The notes under the pieces were generated by a model, which was not told where the DNA came from, did not search any database, and worked only from the letters and a program-made list of their open reading frames with translations. Positions 23,374 to 34,276 of a stretch of 64,000 nt of DNA are shown piece by piece. The position numbers and the translations under genes are program-made. The DNA is from Apium graveolens. Lineage: Eukaryota; Streptophyta; Magnoliopsida; Apiales; Apiaceae. The stretch is from contig NC_133650.1 in the NCBI RefSeq assembly GCF_009905375.1, forward strand, positions 149,712,125 through 149,776,124, in the 5' to 3' direction. How positions within the stretch are numbered: the stretch's first letter is position 1; the number at the start of each line of letters is the position of its first letter.

Positions 23374-24571
23374 ATGCAAGCTTCTGTTCAGTCGTATTGC
23401 TTCTTTGACTACCGATAAAACAAGTTGGAGAATCAAAGTACGCTTGATTAGGATGTGGCCTGGATTCAACAGCACAATGGGTGTTTTCAAAGGCCTGAAT
23501 TTCATCTTCCTTGATGATGACGTAAGTACTGATTCCCATATACCGTGCACATAACTCATCACAATATACTATATCCAAATGTCGTACAACAGTTTAATTA
23601 ATTGTATCTGTCACATACAGAAAACTCACATTCATGCTTATGCTGCAGAAAACTCACATTCATACTTATGCTGGTCCAGAATTTTGTAACGGTCAAGATG
23701 CGGGACCTACGAAAGGACATCTTTACTCAATTTCCAATTTTACTTTTACAAAATCTAGGCTCAACCATTCCCTAGTTAGTAATAAAAAATGTATATTTTT
23801 ACAAAAATATACAAAGATGAAATAGATAATAAAAGAGGATGAGATGATTCCCTTCACAAGTTTGAATTAGTCTCTCTGGATGTTTACACACACGAGTCGG
23901 TGAATCGATGATTCTTACAGGTATTTTTTAGTAAATAAATTATCTAAGTTCTATTTTTATATTATTATAATTGAACATCTCATTTTCTCCAAACTAGATG
24001 TGATTGGCGTTTTTGAGGGTCCAAGCACAACATCTTCGCGCCACACCCACAATGGAATAAAGAATATCTTCATGTTTGACATTGTTGACGGCAGGTAAAT
24101 ATAATGTTAAATACGATTTTCGAACATCGACAACTTATGATTTTTGATTAATTTTTAAATTTTTAGCTTGCGAGCTAGGGTCACGGTGTGGGACAAGCTT
24201 GCAGATAAATTACGTGCTGATGTAGAAAGTCTACAAGGTCATGCTCATATAATAATTATTACCGGCTGCAAAATCACAACAATAAGAAACATGCATCTAC
24301 ATTCATATTTATCATTAAATATCCTATTAACACCTTATCAACAATGATTCCGACTTTTTTTATCTTTGGCATATTTTTATAAGGTATGATGCAAATCAGT
24401 TCATATGGATCCTCGAAATACTATATAGATTTAGACTATGAAGCTGTCCATGATCTACGTCGAAAGTTTCCAATTGCACACAACGCAATTGATACATCTG
24501 AATTTATTGGAGTTAAATTCGAAGAAACCATTGAATCATACATACCATTGAATTCATTAAATGTGAGATAA
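23374..24571 (+). pseudogene. RPA70-like (DUF223/OB-fold) gene, Helitron-borne, copy 1
   Basis: Exon 1 (23374-23521, donor GTAAGT) has TSWRIKVRLIRMWPGFNST and LNFIFLDDD, the first OB-fold of plant DUF223 replication-protein-A-like proteins that bind single-stranded DNA. A 2-bp deletion relative to copy 2, just after the ATG, shifts the frame. Exon 2 (from 23621 or 23649) has HTYAGPEFCNG and GHLYSISNFTFTKSR. Exon 3 (23998-24094) starts the second OB-fold with DVIGVFEGPST. Exon 4 (24167 to about 24285) has LRARVTVWDKLADKLRADV and HIIIITGCKI. Exon 5 (about 24382-24571) has SSKYYIDLDYEAVHDLRRKF. The exon order and lengths fit the family. The frameshift and a duplicated splice acceptor make it a pseudogene. 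The C-terminal zinc-finger DNA-binding part is missing. Confidence 0.72.
23618..23673. repeat. 28-bp tandem duplication spanning a splice acceptor
   Basis: 23618-23645 and 23646-23673 match except for one base. Each starts CAG and carries AAAACTCACATTCAT. The duplication makes two candidate 3' splice sites, and 28 is not a multiple of three. Confidence 0.85.
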
Positions 24572-24690
24572 TTACCGGAAGTCATGCAGGAGATAGGCAT
24601 ATTATTCTGAGGTTTACTACAACATCAAATGAAAGCAACTCTAAGTGGCCTTTCATATTTAAGAGGAGACAGCTGTCTTTGCAAGTTTAA
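24562..24690 (+). pseudogene. Helitron helicase C-terminal fragment, copy 1
   Basis: A frame overlapping the end of RPA-like copy 1 reads EIITGSHAGDRHIILRF, then WPFIFKRRQLSLQV and a stop. This matches the region before the last SF1B (Pif1/RecD2-like) helicase motifs of Helitron transposases (TG..G....IPR, FKRRQFPL). It breaks off after TTGCAAGT, exactly where copy 2 continues with the next motif. The abrupt joint to RPA exon 5 marks a rearrangement. Confidence 0.65.
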
Positions 24691-26810
24691 TTTATGAACT
24701 AAAAAAAATTATCTTACATAATTACAATAAAAATAAATTATTTGTATTATTTCTAGTAAATATATATACATTTTATCATTAATTCAAATTCAAATTCAAA
24801 TTAGAAAATATTTCCCTTTTTAACTTAACCTTACTCACAAATTTAACAAAATAATTTCCTTTTTGATCTTTTTACCATTACTAACAAATATTTAATTTAT
24901 AAATCTATAATTTCAGATTTTTCTCATTACTAACAAATTTATAATTTATAAATCAACAGTTTCGGATTTCACCAATTTATTTTTTAAATCTCTATGATTT
25001 GCAAGTCAAAATTCTATATTTTATTATGTAGATTAAAATCATATCTATGGAATAAACATGTATTTATAATTTATAATATTAATAAAATGCAACATTCGTA
25101 ATATCGTCTTTTGTTTTGTTAAAATTTTGTAACATATCAATCATTTTTTTGATAATATCAATTTTTTGTGGACTATTCGAACAAATCTGAATTCATGTAA
25201 TGTAGTAATGTGGGATTCAATTGATTTTCAACCAAACATAAATAAAGAAATAAAATTTAACCAATCACAAATCACGCATATGATTTACCTAATCTTCATA
25301 TTTAATTGTATCAGTTATGATTATGGCATAATGCGCATTAAATTAAATATTGGATGTAATTGATCCCGACAATAATTTTTTTGATTTCTAACCAATCACA
25401 AACAAAACATTTAAATTTAACCAATCATAGAACACGCGCATGATTTATTCAATTTTCAAATTTGACAGTATCTTTTCTTTTAATTAATGTGTTAGCTATC
25501 ATTTCTGACAACTATATACATTTCCCTTTTTGACTTTAAACATTACTTAAAAATTTAATAAAATCATTTCTTTTTTGAACTTTTTACCATTACTGACAAA
25601 TATTTAATTTACAAATCTACAATTTCAGCTTTTTTCATTACCAACAAATTTATAATTCATAAATCAACAATTTCAGATTTCACAATTTTATTTAAATCTC
25701 TATAATTTAAAAATCAAATCTCTATATTTTATTATGTAGATTAAAATCATATCTCCGGAATAAACATGTATGTATAATTTATAATAATATAAAAATATGA
25801 CATTTAAAATATAATCTTATGTTTTGTTAAAGTTTTGTAACATATCAATCAATTCTTTTTATTATATTAATTTTTGTGTAATATTCGAACAAATCTGAAT
25901 TCGATTGATTTCCAACCAAACACAAACAAAGAATTCAAATTCAAACAATCATGAATCACACACATGATTTACTTAATCTTCATATTTAACTCTATCGTTT
26001 CATATAATTAATGTATTAGCTATGATTATGGCATAATGCGAATTAACTTAAATCTTGCATATAATTAATCCTAACAATTATTATTTTTTGATTTCCAACC
26101 AATCACAACAAAATATTCAAATTTAACCAATCATAAATCACCGCATTATTTATTCAATCTTCAAATTTATATATTTTATTTTTTTTGTCAGATTCAATCT
26201 TCATATTTTAATGTATCTTTTCTTTTAATTAATGTGTTGGCGATCATTTCTGATAACTATACGAATAACATAAATCACGCGCATGATTTACTTAATCTTC
26301 ATATTTAACTGTATTTGTTCGTATAATTAATGTGTTAGCTATGTTTATTGCATAATTTGCGTTAACTTAAATCTTGCATGTAATTAATCTTAATAATTTT
26401 TTTTTTGATTTTCTACCAGTCACAAGCAAAAAATTCAAATTTAACCAATTATAAATCACGTGCATGATTTACTCAATCTTCAGATTTGAATGTATCTTTT
26501 CGTTTAATTAATGTGCTAGCTCTCATTTATGACAACTATACGATTAACGTAAATCTTGCGTGTAATTAATGTCGACAACTATTTTTTATTTATAAATAAA
26601 TAATACTAGATCATAATCAATTCACATTAATTTGATATTTGAGTGATTTTTGAGTTCTAAACACTGACAACCGATTTATACAATCTTATGATATTTGACA
26701 TAATACAAATTTAGCCAATAAGAAATAAAGAGCATATTCAAAAATGAAATTATTGCATCATCTAATCAATGTAATTTATACATGTAATTAATGCTGGAAA
26801 CTATATTTAT
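24691..26810. repeat. AT-rich diverged repeat array upstream of RPA-like copy 2
   Basis: No gene. At least three blocks carry CATTACT.ACAAAT...TTTATAAATCAAC (near 24890, 25590 and further relics). Six copies of a motif close to CACGCGCATGATTTACTTA followed by ATCTTCATATTT..CTGTATC lie near 25268, 25434, 25962, 26139, 26276 and 26456. Words such as TTAATGTGTTAGCTATGAT and AAATCTTGCATGTAATTAAT follow most copies. It looks like a tandem array of a few hundred bp per unit that has diverged. Confidence 0.75.
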
Positions 26811-26811
26811 T

Positions 26812-26819
26812 CTATATAA
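26812..26819 (+). promoter_or_regulatory. TATA box of RPA-like copy 2
   Basis: CTATATAAAGAACTCTAC lies about 80 bp upstream of the ATG at 26895, with the same spacing and flanks as in copy 1. Confidence 0.7.
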
Positions 26820-26894
26820 AGAACTCTACACATATTTTCAACTCATATTAAAAAACTTATCCCAATAACAAACACTTTTGCTTACACCTGCACA

Positions 26895-29336
26895 ATGCAA
26901 GGTTCTCACTTCAGTCGTATTGTTTCTTTAAAAACCAATAAGACAAGTTGGAGAATCAAAGTATGCTTGACTAGGATGTGGCCTGGATTCAACAGCACAA
27001 CGGGTGAGTTTAAAGGCATGAATCTCATCTTCCTCGACGATGACGTAAGTACTGATTCAAACACATCATGCACATATTTTATCACAATATGGTATATCCT
27101 ATATCACACTACAGTTAAATTAATTGGACGACCACTAAGTGTTATTTACCTCTGATGTTGTGGAATACGGTGAAACGGCAAATGCAGACTGTCATGCTAA
27201 AACAATTGTAGAGAAGGATTACAGGTCTGTTCTACACTGCATTCCTTAATTAATTTAGAAATTTAGTTCAATTAGTATATGGTGATTAAAAATGTAATAA
27301 TCTTTTCAAAAATACTATGACTATAACAATTTTATGCTTAATTTTACAACTCACCTATTTTATAAAAATAAATTCATTGTTAAATTATTTTTTTTAAATC
27401 GATGCAATCTTTTTTTTTTGTTAAACCGACGCAATCTTGGTGATTACTATGTAATCGACGCAATCTTGGTGATTATTATGTAAACTGATATAAAATAAAA
27501 ATAATTTTTTTCATATATGTTCTACACTTCACTCCTTAACTAATTTTAGGAAATTTGTGCAATTACTATCTTGATGATTAATGATGTAATAATCTTTTTT
27601 ATATTGATTTGACTATAATAACTTTATACATGTATTTATGCACTCAAGAGAAAATTGACAACTAATTCTCACCTACTTTTATAAAGATAACTAATTAATA
27701 AATATACAAAATTCAATCTGAAGATTAGATGTGTGTTCCACACTTCATTCCTAAACTAATTTTTTAAAATTTAACGATTAGTATTTTCGCGATTGTTATG
27801 TAAATTGAAATAAAATAAAAGCAAAAAATTTCATGTTTATTTTACACGAAATTTCTTGACAAATTTTACCAAATTACTGCAATTAGTATCTTCGTGATTA
27901 ATAGTGTAATAATCTTTTTTTTTGTATTATACTATGACTATAACAACTTTATGTTTGACATATTAATCAACAACTACATTCCACCCATTTATATAAAGAT
28001 AACTATTTAAAAAAAGTCTTTTAATGTCTCAGTATTAAATTTTTAGATATGAAATAAACTTTTTAATTTGTAGCATTTTTATATTTAAATAGTCATGCTG
28101 TAAGACCTGTTCATATATTGTAACTCAGAGCTTCTAAAGATACGTTTTCCAGGAGATTCTCGAAAAATTATGGGTTAATAATCAACTTTTAGTTAATATT
28201 AATTCTTGCATAGTTATGTTTAGTGTCACGTCTATTGGCTTAACTGTTAGTATTGTTCGCAAAACAATTTTCTTACAGAGCCGAATACCTTTCATTTAAT
28301 TTCTTCACTCGATATGTAGAACACTAATTTTAGATTACGAGTCCATGTTACCATTTTGTGGCCTTCCAAGACTAAATAAGGAGTTTTCATTAGTTGTACT
28401 ATAATTCTTTTGGACGATTGGGTAAATCACGTTATATGCATATTTTAATATTATTTTCATAAACCTTCATAGTAAAAATAGACATTTCTAACAATTTCGT
28501 TTCCCTATTTGTCAGCATAATCGTATGCAGGCTTTTTTACGATAGACTTATGGAATGCTTTGGGAATTAATATTGTTGAGGGACAATAGTATGAAATATC
28601 TAATTTTCTTAATACGTATGCGACTAGAAATTTCAGACCTATTCCATCTGCCTTAAAAATCATTTTCTCAAATTCAATCATGGTCCATTTAAATTTGTGT
28701 AAGTGCTACTTTAGCCACAAATCTGGTTAAATATGCTTTTAATCCATCATTCGTCATTGGTATGATTATATTTCTCGACACTTATCTTATACATAAATCA
28801 TATCAAATATTTTTTTATGTTTCAACATGTCATTTATCAGATGTTATTGGTATAGTTGAACATCTACAACCAATGATTAACATGAACCCGATATTTGGAC
28901 TCAAACCTCTGATAAGATTATAACTTTATCATGGTAGGTTTTAATCAATAAGTTATAAATAGAATAAATTAACTAATTATACAATAACTTAAATTTTAAA
29001 TTTAACGTTTTATTTTAATTGTTACAATGTACTCTGTTAAAATAAATATAATGGGTAAATTAACTGAAAGTATAACACCTTGATACCAAGATGTTTTAGA
29101 CATGACGGTCATAGTTATTTTGTCAAGTGCAAAAGTTATGATGGATAGAGGTAAGCCCTTGGATTTCATTAATGATATTTAAATAAAAAAATGTAATTAA
29201 AACTTTAAACTGTGCCTAACTTATGTTAAATGTATTGTTTTTAATTTTAGATATTATTTCAATCACTAATACTCGAGCATCTAGAATTTATATTAACGAG
29301 AGTTAGGCTGAGGTTTGGAATATCATGGCACTGGTA
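26895..29336 (+). pseudogene. RPA70-like (DUF223/OB-fold) gene, Helitron-borne, copy 2
   Basis: Exon 1 (26895-27044, donor GTAAGT) is open and reads MQGSHFSRIVSLKTNKTSW then KVCLTRMWPGFN and LIFLDDD. A possible small exon at 27147-27222 reads VVEYGETANADCHAK; I do not recognise it. Later pieces are relics: DVIGIVEHLQPM near 28840-28900 with stops after it, VLDMTVIVILSSAKVMMDR near 29090-29150 followed by GTAAG, and IISITNTRASRIYINES then an in-frame TAG near 29251-29336. These align in order with the second OB-fold exons of copy 1. The internal distances are much longer than in copy 1 because introns have expanded with repeats. It is non-functional as a full protein, although exon 1 is intact. 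Confidence 0.68.
27229..27960. repeat. Diverged tandem repeats in an intron of RPA-like copy 2
   Basis: Four starts of a unit beginning with TTCTACACTTCA-type words followed by TTAACTAATTTT occur near 27229, 27518, 27735 and 27838. Three units contain GTGATTAATAGTGTAATAATC-like text (near 27280, 27566 and 27880). A smaller 29-bp unit starting CGACGCAATCTTGG is repeated twice at 27427-27484. Confidence 0.65.
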
Positions 29337-30204
29337 TGAATGTAACAAATTCTATTAATTATTTAAATAATAAGTTTTTCTTAACAACAAAATCTTAGTG
29401 TATTATTTATTTTTACAGGCTTGATATTATTGGATATGATTGTCCTGATAATGATGAATGAAATCAGGTATTTATGCCTTTTACAAATATTTAGAATTTT
29501 AAAATTTACTAATATTTAATTTGTCATACAGTAATGTAGTTTATGTCAAGAATGTGCGTTATTAAATGTGATCACGCTGTTTCTTTAAATTTATATAACT
29601 CAACAATTGAACTAAAACTTATAAACATTTTTTGTCTAAACTAGTAGGAGAAACGAGCTATACTGATATTTTCATCTTTAGATTACTGCGGGAAGATTCC
29701 ATCAAAGTATCTAAAGCGTCTGCTTCAGAATTTTTCCCTTTAGTAACTAAATTAAAGATCAAGTCCAGATATTTGTCAAAGTTTTTTGTACGGTTTTTAA
29801 GCAACAATATTCTTTCCCCATATTTTTAGATATTATTAAGATATTAATATATTGCATTTTCATTCGATTTAAGATGCATTTCTTTATGTGAATATTGTTT
29901 CACATTATCCTTTATCAAACTATCTATTTAAGGGTACATGTGCATCTTTGATATAATTATGATTCTGAAACTGTAATAGTGTATATAACAAGAAGTGCCA
30001 ATTTCAAAAATAACCACAACACTTCTATGACTTCACTCCAATTAGAAAAGTATATATGACCAAGATATTTATCAATGGCTTTATAATTAATTATCAATCA
30101 AATTGATGTATGAAACAATGCCTAGATCTTTCTATATTAGAGCAGTTTAATCATATCACATATAAAAGTTAGCATATTCAGCATTTAAAATAGCTAATCT
30201 ACAC
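29337..30204. other. AT-rich stretch without recognisable gene
   Basis: About 870 bp between the RPA-like relic and the helicase relic. The only ORF of any length (29632-29829) resembles nothing I know. It probably once held RPA and helicase sequence and introns, now decayed. Confidence 0.5.
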
Positions 30205-30425
30205 ATATTATTATGAGGTTTACCATAACATCAAATGAAAGCAACTCTAAGTGGCCTTTCATATTTAAGAGGAGACGGATGTCGTTGCAAGTATGTTTTA
30301 TAATGATGATTAATAAAAGTCAAGGTTAGTCTTTGAAAAAGGTTGGTGTGTATCTTATCAGTCCTACTTTCTGTCACGGCCAACTTTATGTTGCTCAATC
30401 ATGTGTCACTTGACCACCTGTTCTC
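30205..30425 (+). pseudogene. Helitron Pif1-type helicase C-terminal end, copy 2
   Basis: The plus strand reads WPFIFKRRRMSLQV, then INKSQG, a stop, SLKKVGVYLISP, and GQLYVAQSCVT. The family pattern at the end of Helitron helicase is FKRRQFPL, INKSQGQSL, GVYLP, HGQLYVALSRV, the last being the SF1B motif VI region that contacts nucleotide. At least one in-frame stop is present, and ALSRV is changed to AQSCV with loss of the Arg, so the relic is inactive. About 470 bp separate it from the Helitron 3' end, as expected for a gene-terminal position. Confidence 0.8.
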
Positions 30426-30860
30426 CATACCCTCCTAGGCGACATAACTACATAAAAAAATAGTACAAAAAATATTATGTAAAAAAAAGTTTTCTATAAT
30501 TCACCTAAGTTGTAACATTTTAATATTATTGTCTGAAATATTAAGCCTACTTCTTTTCTGAAAACATGAAACCCAAATTTATATGTGAGCATAAGTTTTT
30601 CAATTTTTTAATGTGATTAATTGTCTAAAATTTGTTTCATTTACTTTTATTTAATCATTTAATGAGTTCAATAATTTATCTTCTAAAAGTAGCTGGACTA
30701 AAATAAGAGATGTCACCTTTGCAATTTTCGTATCATCTAATGTATCATTTTTGTTTACTACACTATCATTCGAAGAGTTTATTTATTCATTTCAAAATAA
30801 TTATTAGAACTAAAAAAATTGTTTTACATAAATAAATTTAAAAAATATTAAAAATAAAAC

Positions 30861-30897
30861 CCCGGTGCCTCGGTGCGAAGCACGGGCTACATACTAG
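30861..30897 (+). other. Helitron 3' terminus: GC-rich hairpin plus CTAG
   Basis: GGTGCGAAGCACGG forms a small hairpin (GTGC stem, GAA loop, partial extension with one mismatch). It is followed by eight bases and then CTAG at 30894-30897. This is the classical Helitron 3' end. The next base is A, not the T normally supplied by the AT target. Confidence 0.72.
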
Positions 30898-31351
30898 AAC
30901 ATAAATAAGGTATACAAAAACGGTGATATTAAGAATCTGAGAGGAGTCCTAGGACCCCCGATTCGCCTATAATAACATACGTGACATGCACTCTTGTCTC
31001 AAATCCGACCTACATGACTCTTATTTGTTCTATTTGGTAAAGGTTAATACAATAACCAACCATTTTGTAAACAACATTTTAGAAGCATGTCGTGCCAATT
31101 TTGTTTTATGTTTTCTTGACGGAGGAATTTGGGAGCAACAAAGTTTAGGTTCGTAGCCCGAAACAACATTTGTGACGGTGATTCTTCGTTAGAAAATGTG
31201 AATAATAATTGTAGGATTTTATGAACAATGTTCGTTGGGAAGTATGTACTGTGTTCAGTGGTGGTGATTATTGGTGGCTGAGATTGCTTAGGGTTAGTGG
31301 TGGCTCCTTTGCGCTCTCGCTTCTGACCCTTTACAATTTGCCTACGTATCC

Positions 31352-31360
31352 CTATTTATA
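31352..31360 (+). promoter_or_regulatory. Possible LTR TATA box
   Basis: CTATTTATAGGG precedes a GC-richer block with overlapping ORFs on both strands. It could be the U3 promoter of the Tat-like element. This is weak evidence from one motif. Confidence 0.35.
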
Positions 31361-31379
31361 GGGAATCAAGCCAGCGTAG

Positions 31380-32070
31380 TTCTTGGGGAACAAGAAACCT
31401 AATGGGCTTAGATCTCTTTTCCCGAGGTCCAGTAGGAAACCTACTGGAAACCGTCTTCTACTAGCTTTAGGAATGTCCGACGATAAGGCCCAACCACAAA
31501 GGCCCAAGGCTCGTCCAGGGCTTCGAGACTTCACGGATAAGGCATCTCCCTGGCCAAGGATGACCCTCCACTACCAGCTGTTTCTCTAGTCCATGGACGC
31601 AGGTATAACCGTGGTTCACCCCAAATATTGGACGCATACTTGTCCCCCGGATAAGGAGCCCCCACCAGATTGCAGGATAAGTGATCCCAAGCTTTTGGGT
31701 GTAAAGTGCAGGATACTCCAAATCTCCCAACAAGGACACCCATTGAATACAGAGATAGAGCTCCCAAAGCACACACCAGAATTTACCCTACATCCCCAAT
31801 GAAGACACTCATTGACTACAGGAGGAGGCCTTCCATCCAGGCATACCCCTGAAGGTCTCTGACCATGGACACTGCCTTCCTGTGGTTGCATTACAGGAAG
31901 GAGTTCTTTAATAGAATACCTGCATTAAATACGTTAGTAATAATCATCTCCTTCTTCCTTGAATCCTCCATAAAACCTGTCCAAACGACCAAGCTAATAT
32001 CTCATCAAGCCATACTCAAGGCACGCTCTATAGCTAACATCTGCTCAAGGAATCTTCTTAAAATCTTCTT
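31380..32070. other. GC-richer non-coding block, probably LTR or leader
   Basis: Overlapping short ORFs occur on both strands at 31352-31891, as is common in GC-rich non-coding sequence. None resembles a known protein. A word close to GACACCCATTGAATACAG at about 31735 recurs with changes at about 31806. Confidence 0.45.
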
Positions 32071-32074
32071 ATGA

Positions 32075-34276
32075 GGGCGCGCCTTCCTCTCCTCATGAGG
32101 GCGCGCCCTTTAATATCCCTGGCTTACATTCAATCAACAGTCTTTTACTTATCTCACACATAGGGCACGCCTTTCCTTATTTAAAGGGCGCGCCTAATCT
32201 CTTGTCATAAAGGTAACTTACCTTGGTTTATCCTTAATTTTAGGCATTTATATCTCCATTTTGACCATATTATCTGATTTTGACCCAAAAAGGGTTTATA
32301 CCAAATTTCAGGCATAACTACCCCCCAAATTCCATATGCTATTATAAATGGGATTGGAATTTTTACCTGCCTTTATCAGAATTTATATAAACTCATATAC
32401 CATTAATATTCTTCTATAGGGCGTGCCTTCCACAAGGCCCTCTTTGGAACACATCATTACCTTATTCAAAATTCAAATTTCCACAATAACCAAGGAGGGC
32501 GCGCCTTCACGAGGACACATCTTTTTAATTTTGAACGGTTTTAAAATGGTTCCCCTTAATTCTCAGGAATCGTGATCGACGTGATGGACGGTTCATTACG
32601 TGCCCTTTCCCCTATAAATATCAGTCATAATCAGCTTTTTTTACTTTTTACTTTACTCTCTCTCTCTCTCTCTCTCTCTCTCACTTTACCTTTTCTTCCT
32701 AAAACCACCATACCGGTTGGACTGTGTTTTGCTCGGAATCAGCCTTCTCCGCTATCATTTCTCAAACCTTTTCTGGTCAATCTCTTTGTCGACTAAAAAG
32801 TACATAAAACTTATCTCCTTTTCAAGTTTCATTGAGTAGATCATAGCGCATGTAATTAAAATCTGTCCATCTTCTGTTCTTGATATATATGAAATGATGT
32901 ATATATTTGTGTATGTATATCCGTATATATTCAAATTCTATAAGTTAGATCCATAATCAATGGGTTATGAATCCAAATTTGTGTATCTCAGAATTCTAAC
33001 CATTATTGTTCCATTCCTAATTTAGATCCACAGCGAACTTATCATATTGTAAAATTTGCTTAAGGCGAGCCAACAACTTAGGGCGCATCCTCCCGTTTAT
33101 CTGGGGCGCTCCATCCCACTTTATTATCAATAGTGTATTTAGATTCTAAGCTTCAGACATACCTTCCCGGTTAAGGCACACCGTATCCATTAATCTTCTA
33201 ATACTTTAATGTTGAATCCTTATAACAGAGCACATGGGTCTTATCCTTGTTAGGGCGCGCCTGCTTAGAACAGGGCGTGCCTTCTGAAGATTATTATGAT
33301 AGCCTAAATCAACATACGTAACTTCTGAATGGGGGCATGTTATCTTCTCAAGGCATGCCTTCCACTATTTGTTTTTCATATTCCCTTTTTCTGAATTGGA
33401 CGCACCCTCAATGTTTTTTTCTTTTCTTTTGACAGCTGGAAAATGAGGGCGCGTCTTCTCCTTTTCACCCTTTCAAGGAATTTCTCTCAAACCTTGGAAT
33501 TTATTCTCCTCCTAATACTTATTTCAAACCTCAGCCTCCAAATGCCCACCACATTCCTGAGTTCTTAAACCGGGTGGCGCGCCTTGTTCAAGATTCTAAA
33601 GAAGGCAACTTAATGGAAAATTCTTCAAACAGTTCCTCCATGGACAACATCCCTTTATCCCGGAGATATGGCAAACAAAAGCTAGTTCAAAAAGAAAGAT
33701 CCCCTGCTCCTATTGAGACAAAATTTGATGACGATGATTGGCTGGAGTCTTTAAACACAAACATATATAGGAGCACAGAGATTGGGGTCAACGTTAGCGT
33801 ATGCCCATCCAAAGTCTCTTGTAGGGTGATTTCCTCCAGTCCATCTCAGGGCGCGCCTACTTCCCCGAACTCAGAGGGCGCGCCTGAAGAAAACTTATCA
33901 CCTCTTCGTGATGAGATAAATTTTTTCGACGAGGATACCCTCCAGTTCTCTACCTCCCCTGCACCTTCACCCACTCCATTTATTCACTGGGAAGTTTCTG
34001 GTAGTGAATTAGATTTTGACCGGAGCAAGTATGAAGTTTGCACAGAGGCCGTGAAGAAACGTTTCAGAAAGGAACAAGGGAAACTATTCTGTATGGGGCT
34101 TTCATCTATTTGTTCAAATGAACAATTAGAATGGCTAATGGAGTATTATGATATGGAAGGGATATGGGTGCGCCCTCTAACCATGATGCGCCCCATCTTT
34201 TTAACTATGGCAGGAATTTTAGAATTTCAAGGATGGTTACCAGTCCATAGCTGGTATCCTTAGGTGTGGGCGCGCC
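32075..34276. repeat. Dispersed GGGCGCGCC motif family
   Basis: Exact GGGCGCGCC occurs at 32075, 32099, 32186, 32497, 33253, 33849, 33876 and 34268 (first base given). One-to-three-base variants occur at 32163 (GGGCACGCC), 32419 and 33273 (GGGCGTGCC), 33081, 33104, 33333, 33351, 33447, 33575 and 34166. The motif occurs in both the leader and the gag-like ORF, where it usually encodes Gly-Ala-Pro. Confidence 0.9.
32613..32682 (+). promoter_or_regulatory. TATA box followed by a TC-repeat leader
   Basis: TATAAATA at 32613-32620 is followed 35 bp later by a run of TC dinucleotides (about 32655-32682). A TATA box followed by a pyrimidine-rich patch is a common plant core-promoter layout. It could drive the downstream gag-like gene. 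Confidence 0.45.

Larger units (their letters stand above)
22655..30897 (+). mobile_element. Decayed Helitron (right part) with duplicated RPA-like and helicase sequences
   Basis: The identity rests on three signals: two RPA70-like (DUF223) gene remnants, two fragments matching the C-terminal end of Helitron Pif1-type helicase, and a 3' terminus with a short hairpin followed by CTAG. Plant Helitrons are known to carry RPA-like ORFs next to the Rep-helicase gene. The 5' end is not visible because Copia-1 inserted at 22655. The two cassettes may be an internal duplication or two related Helitrons side by side. No Rep (HUH) domain is in the window. Confidence 0.72.

Noticed and set aside
31352..31891. 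Cluster of overlapping ORFs on both strands
   Set aside because: A GC-richer stretch gives open frames by chance. None resembles a protein, and both strands are equally open.
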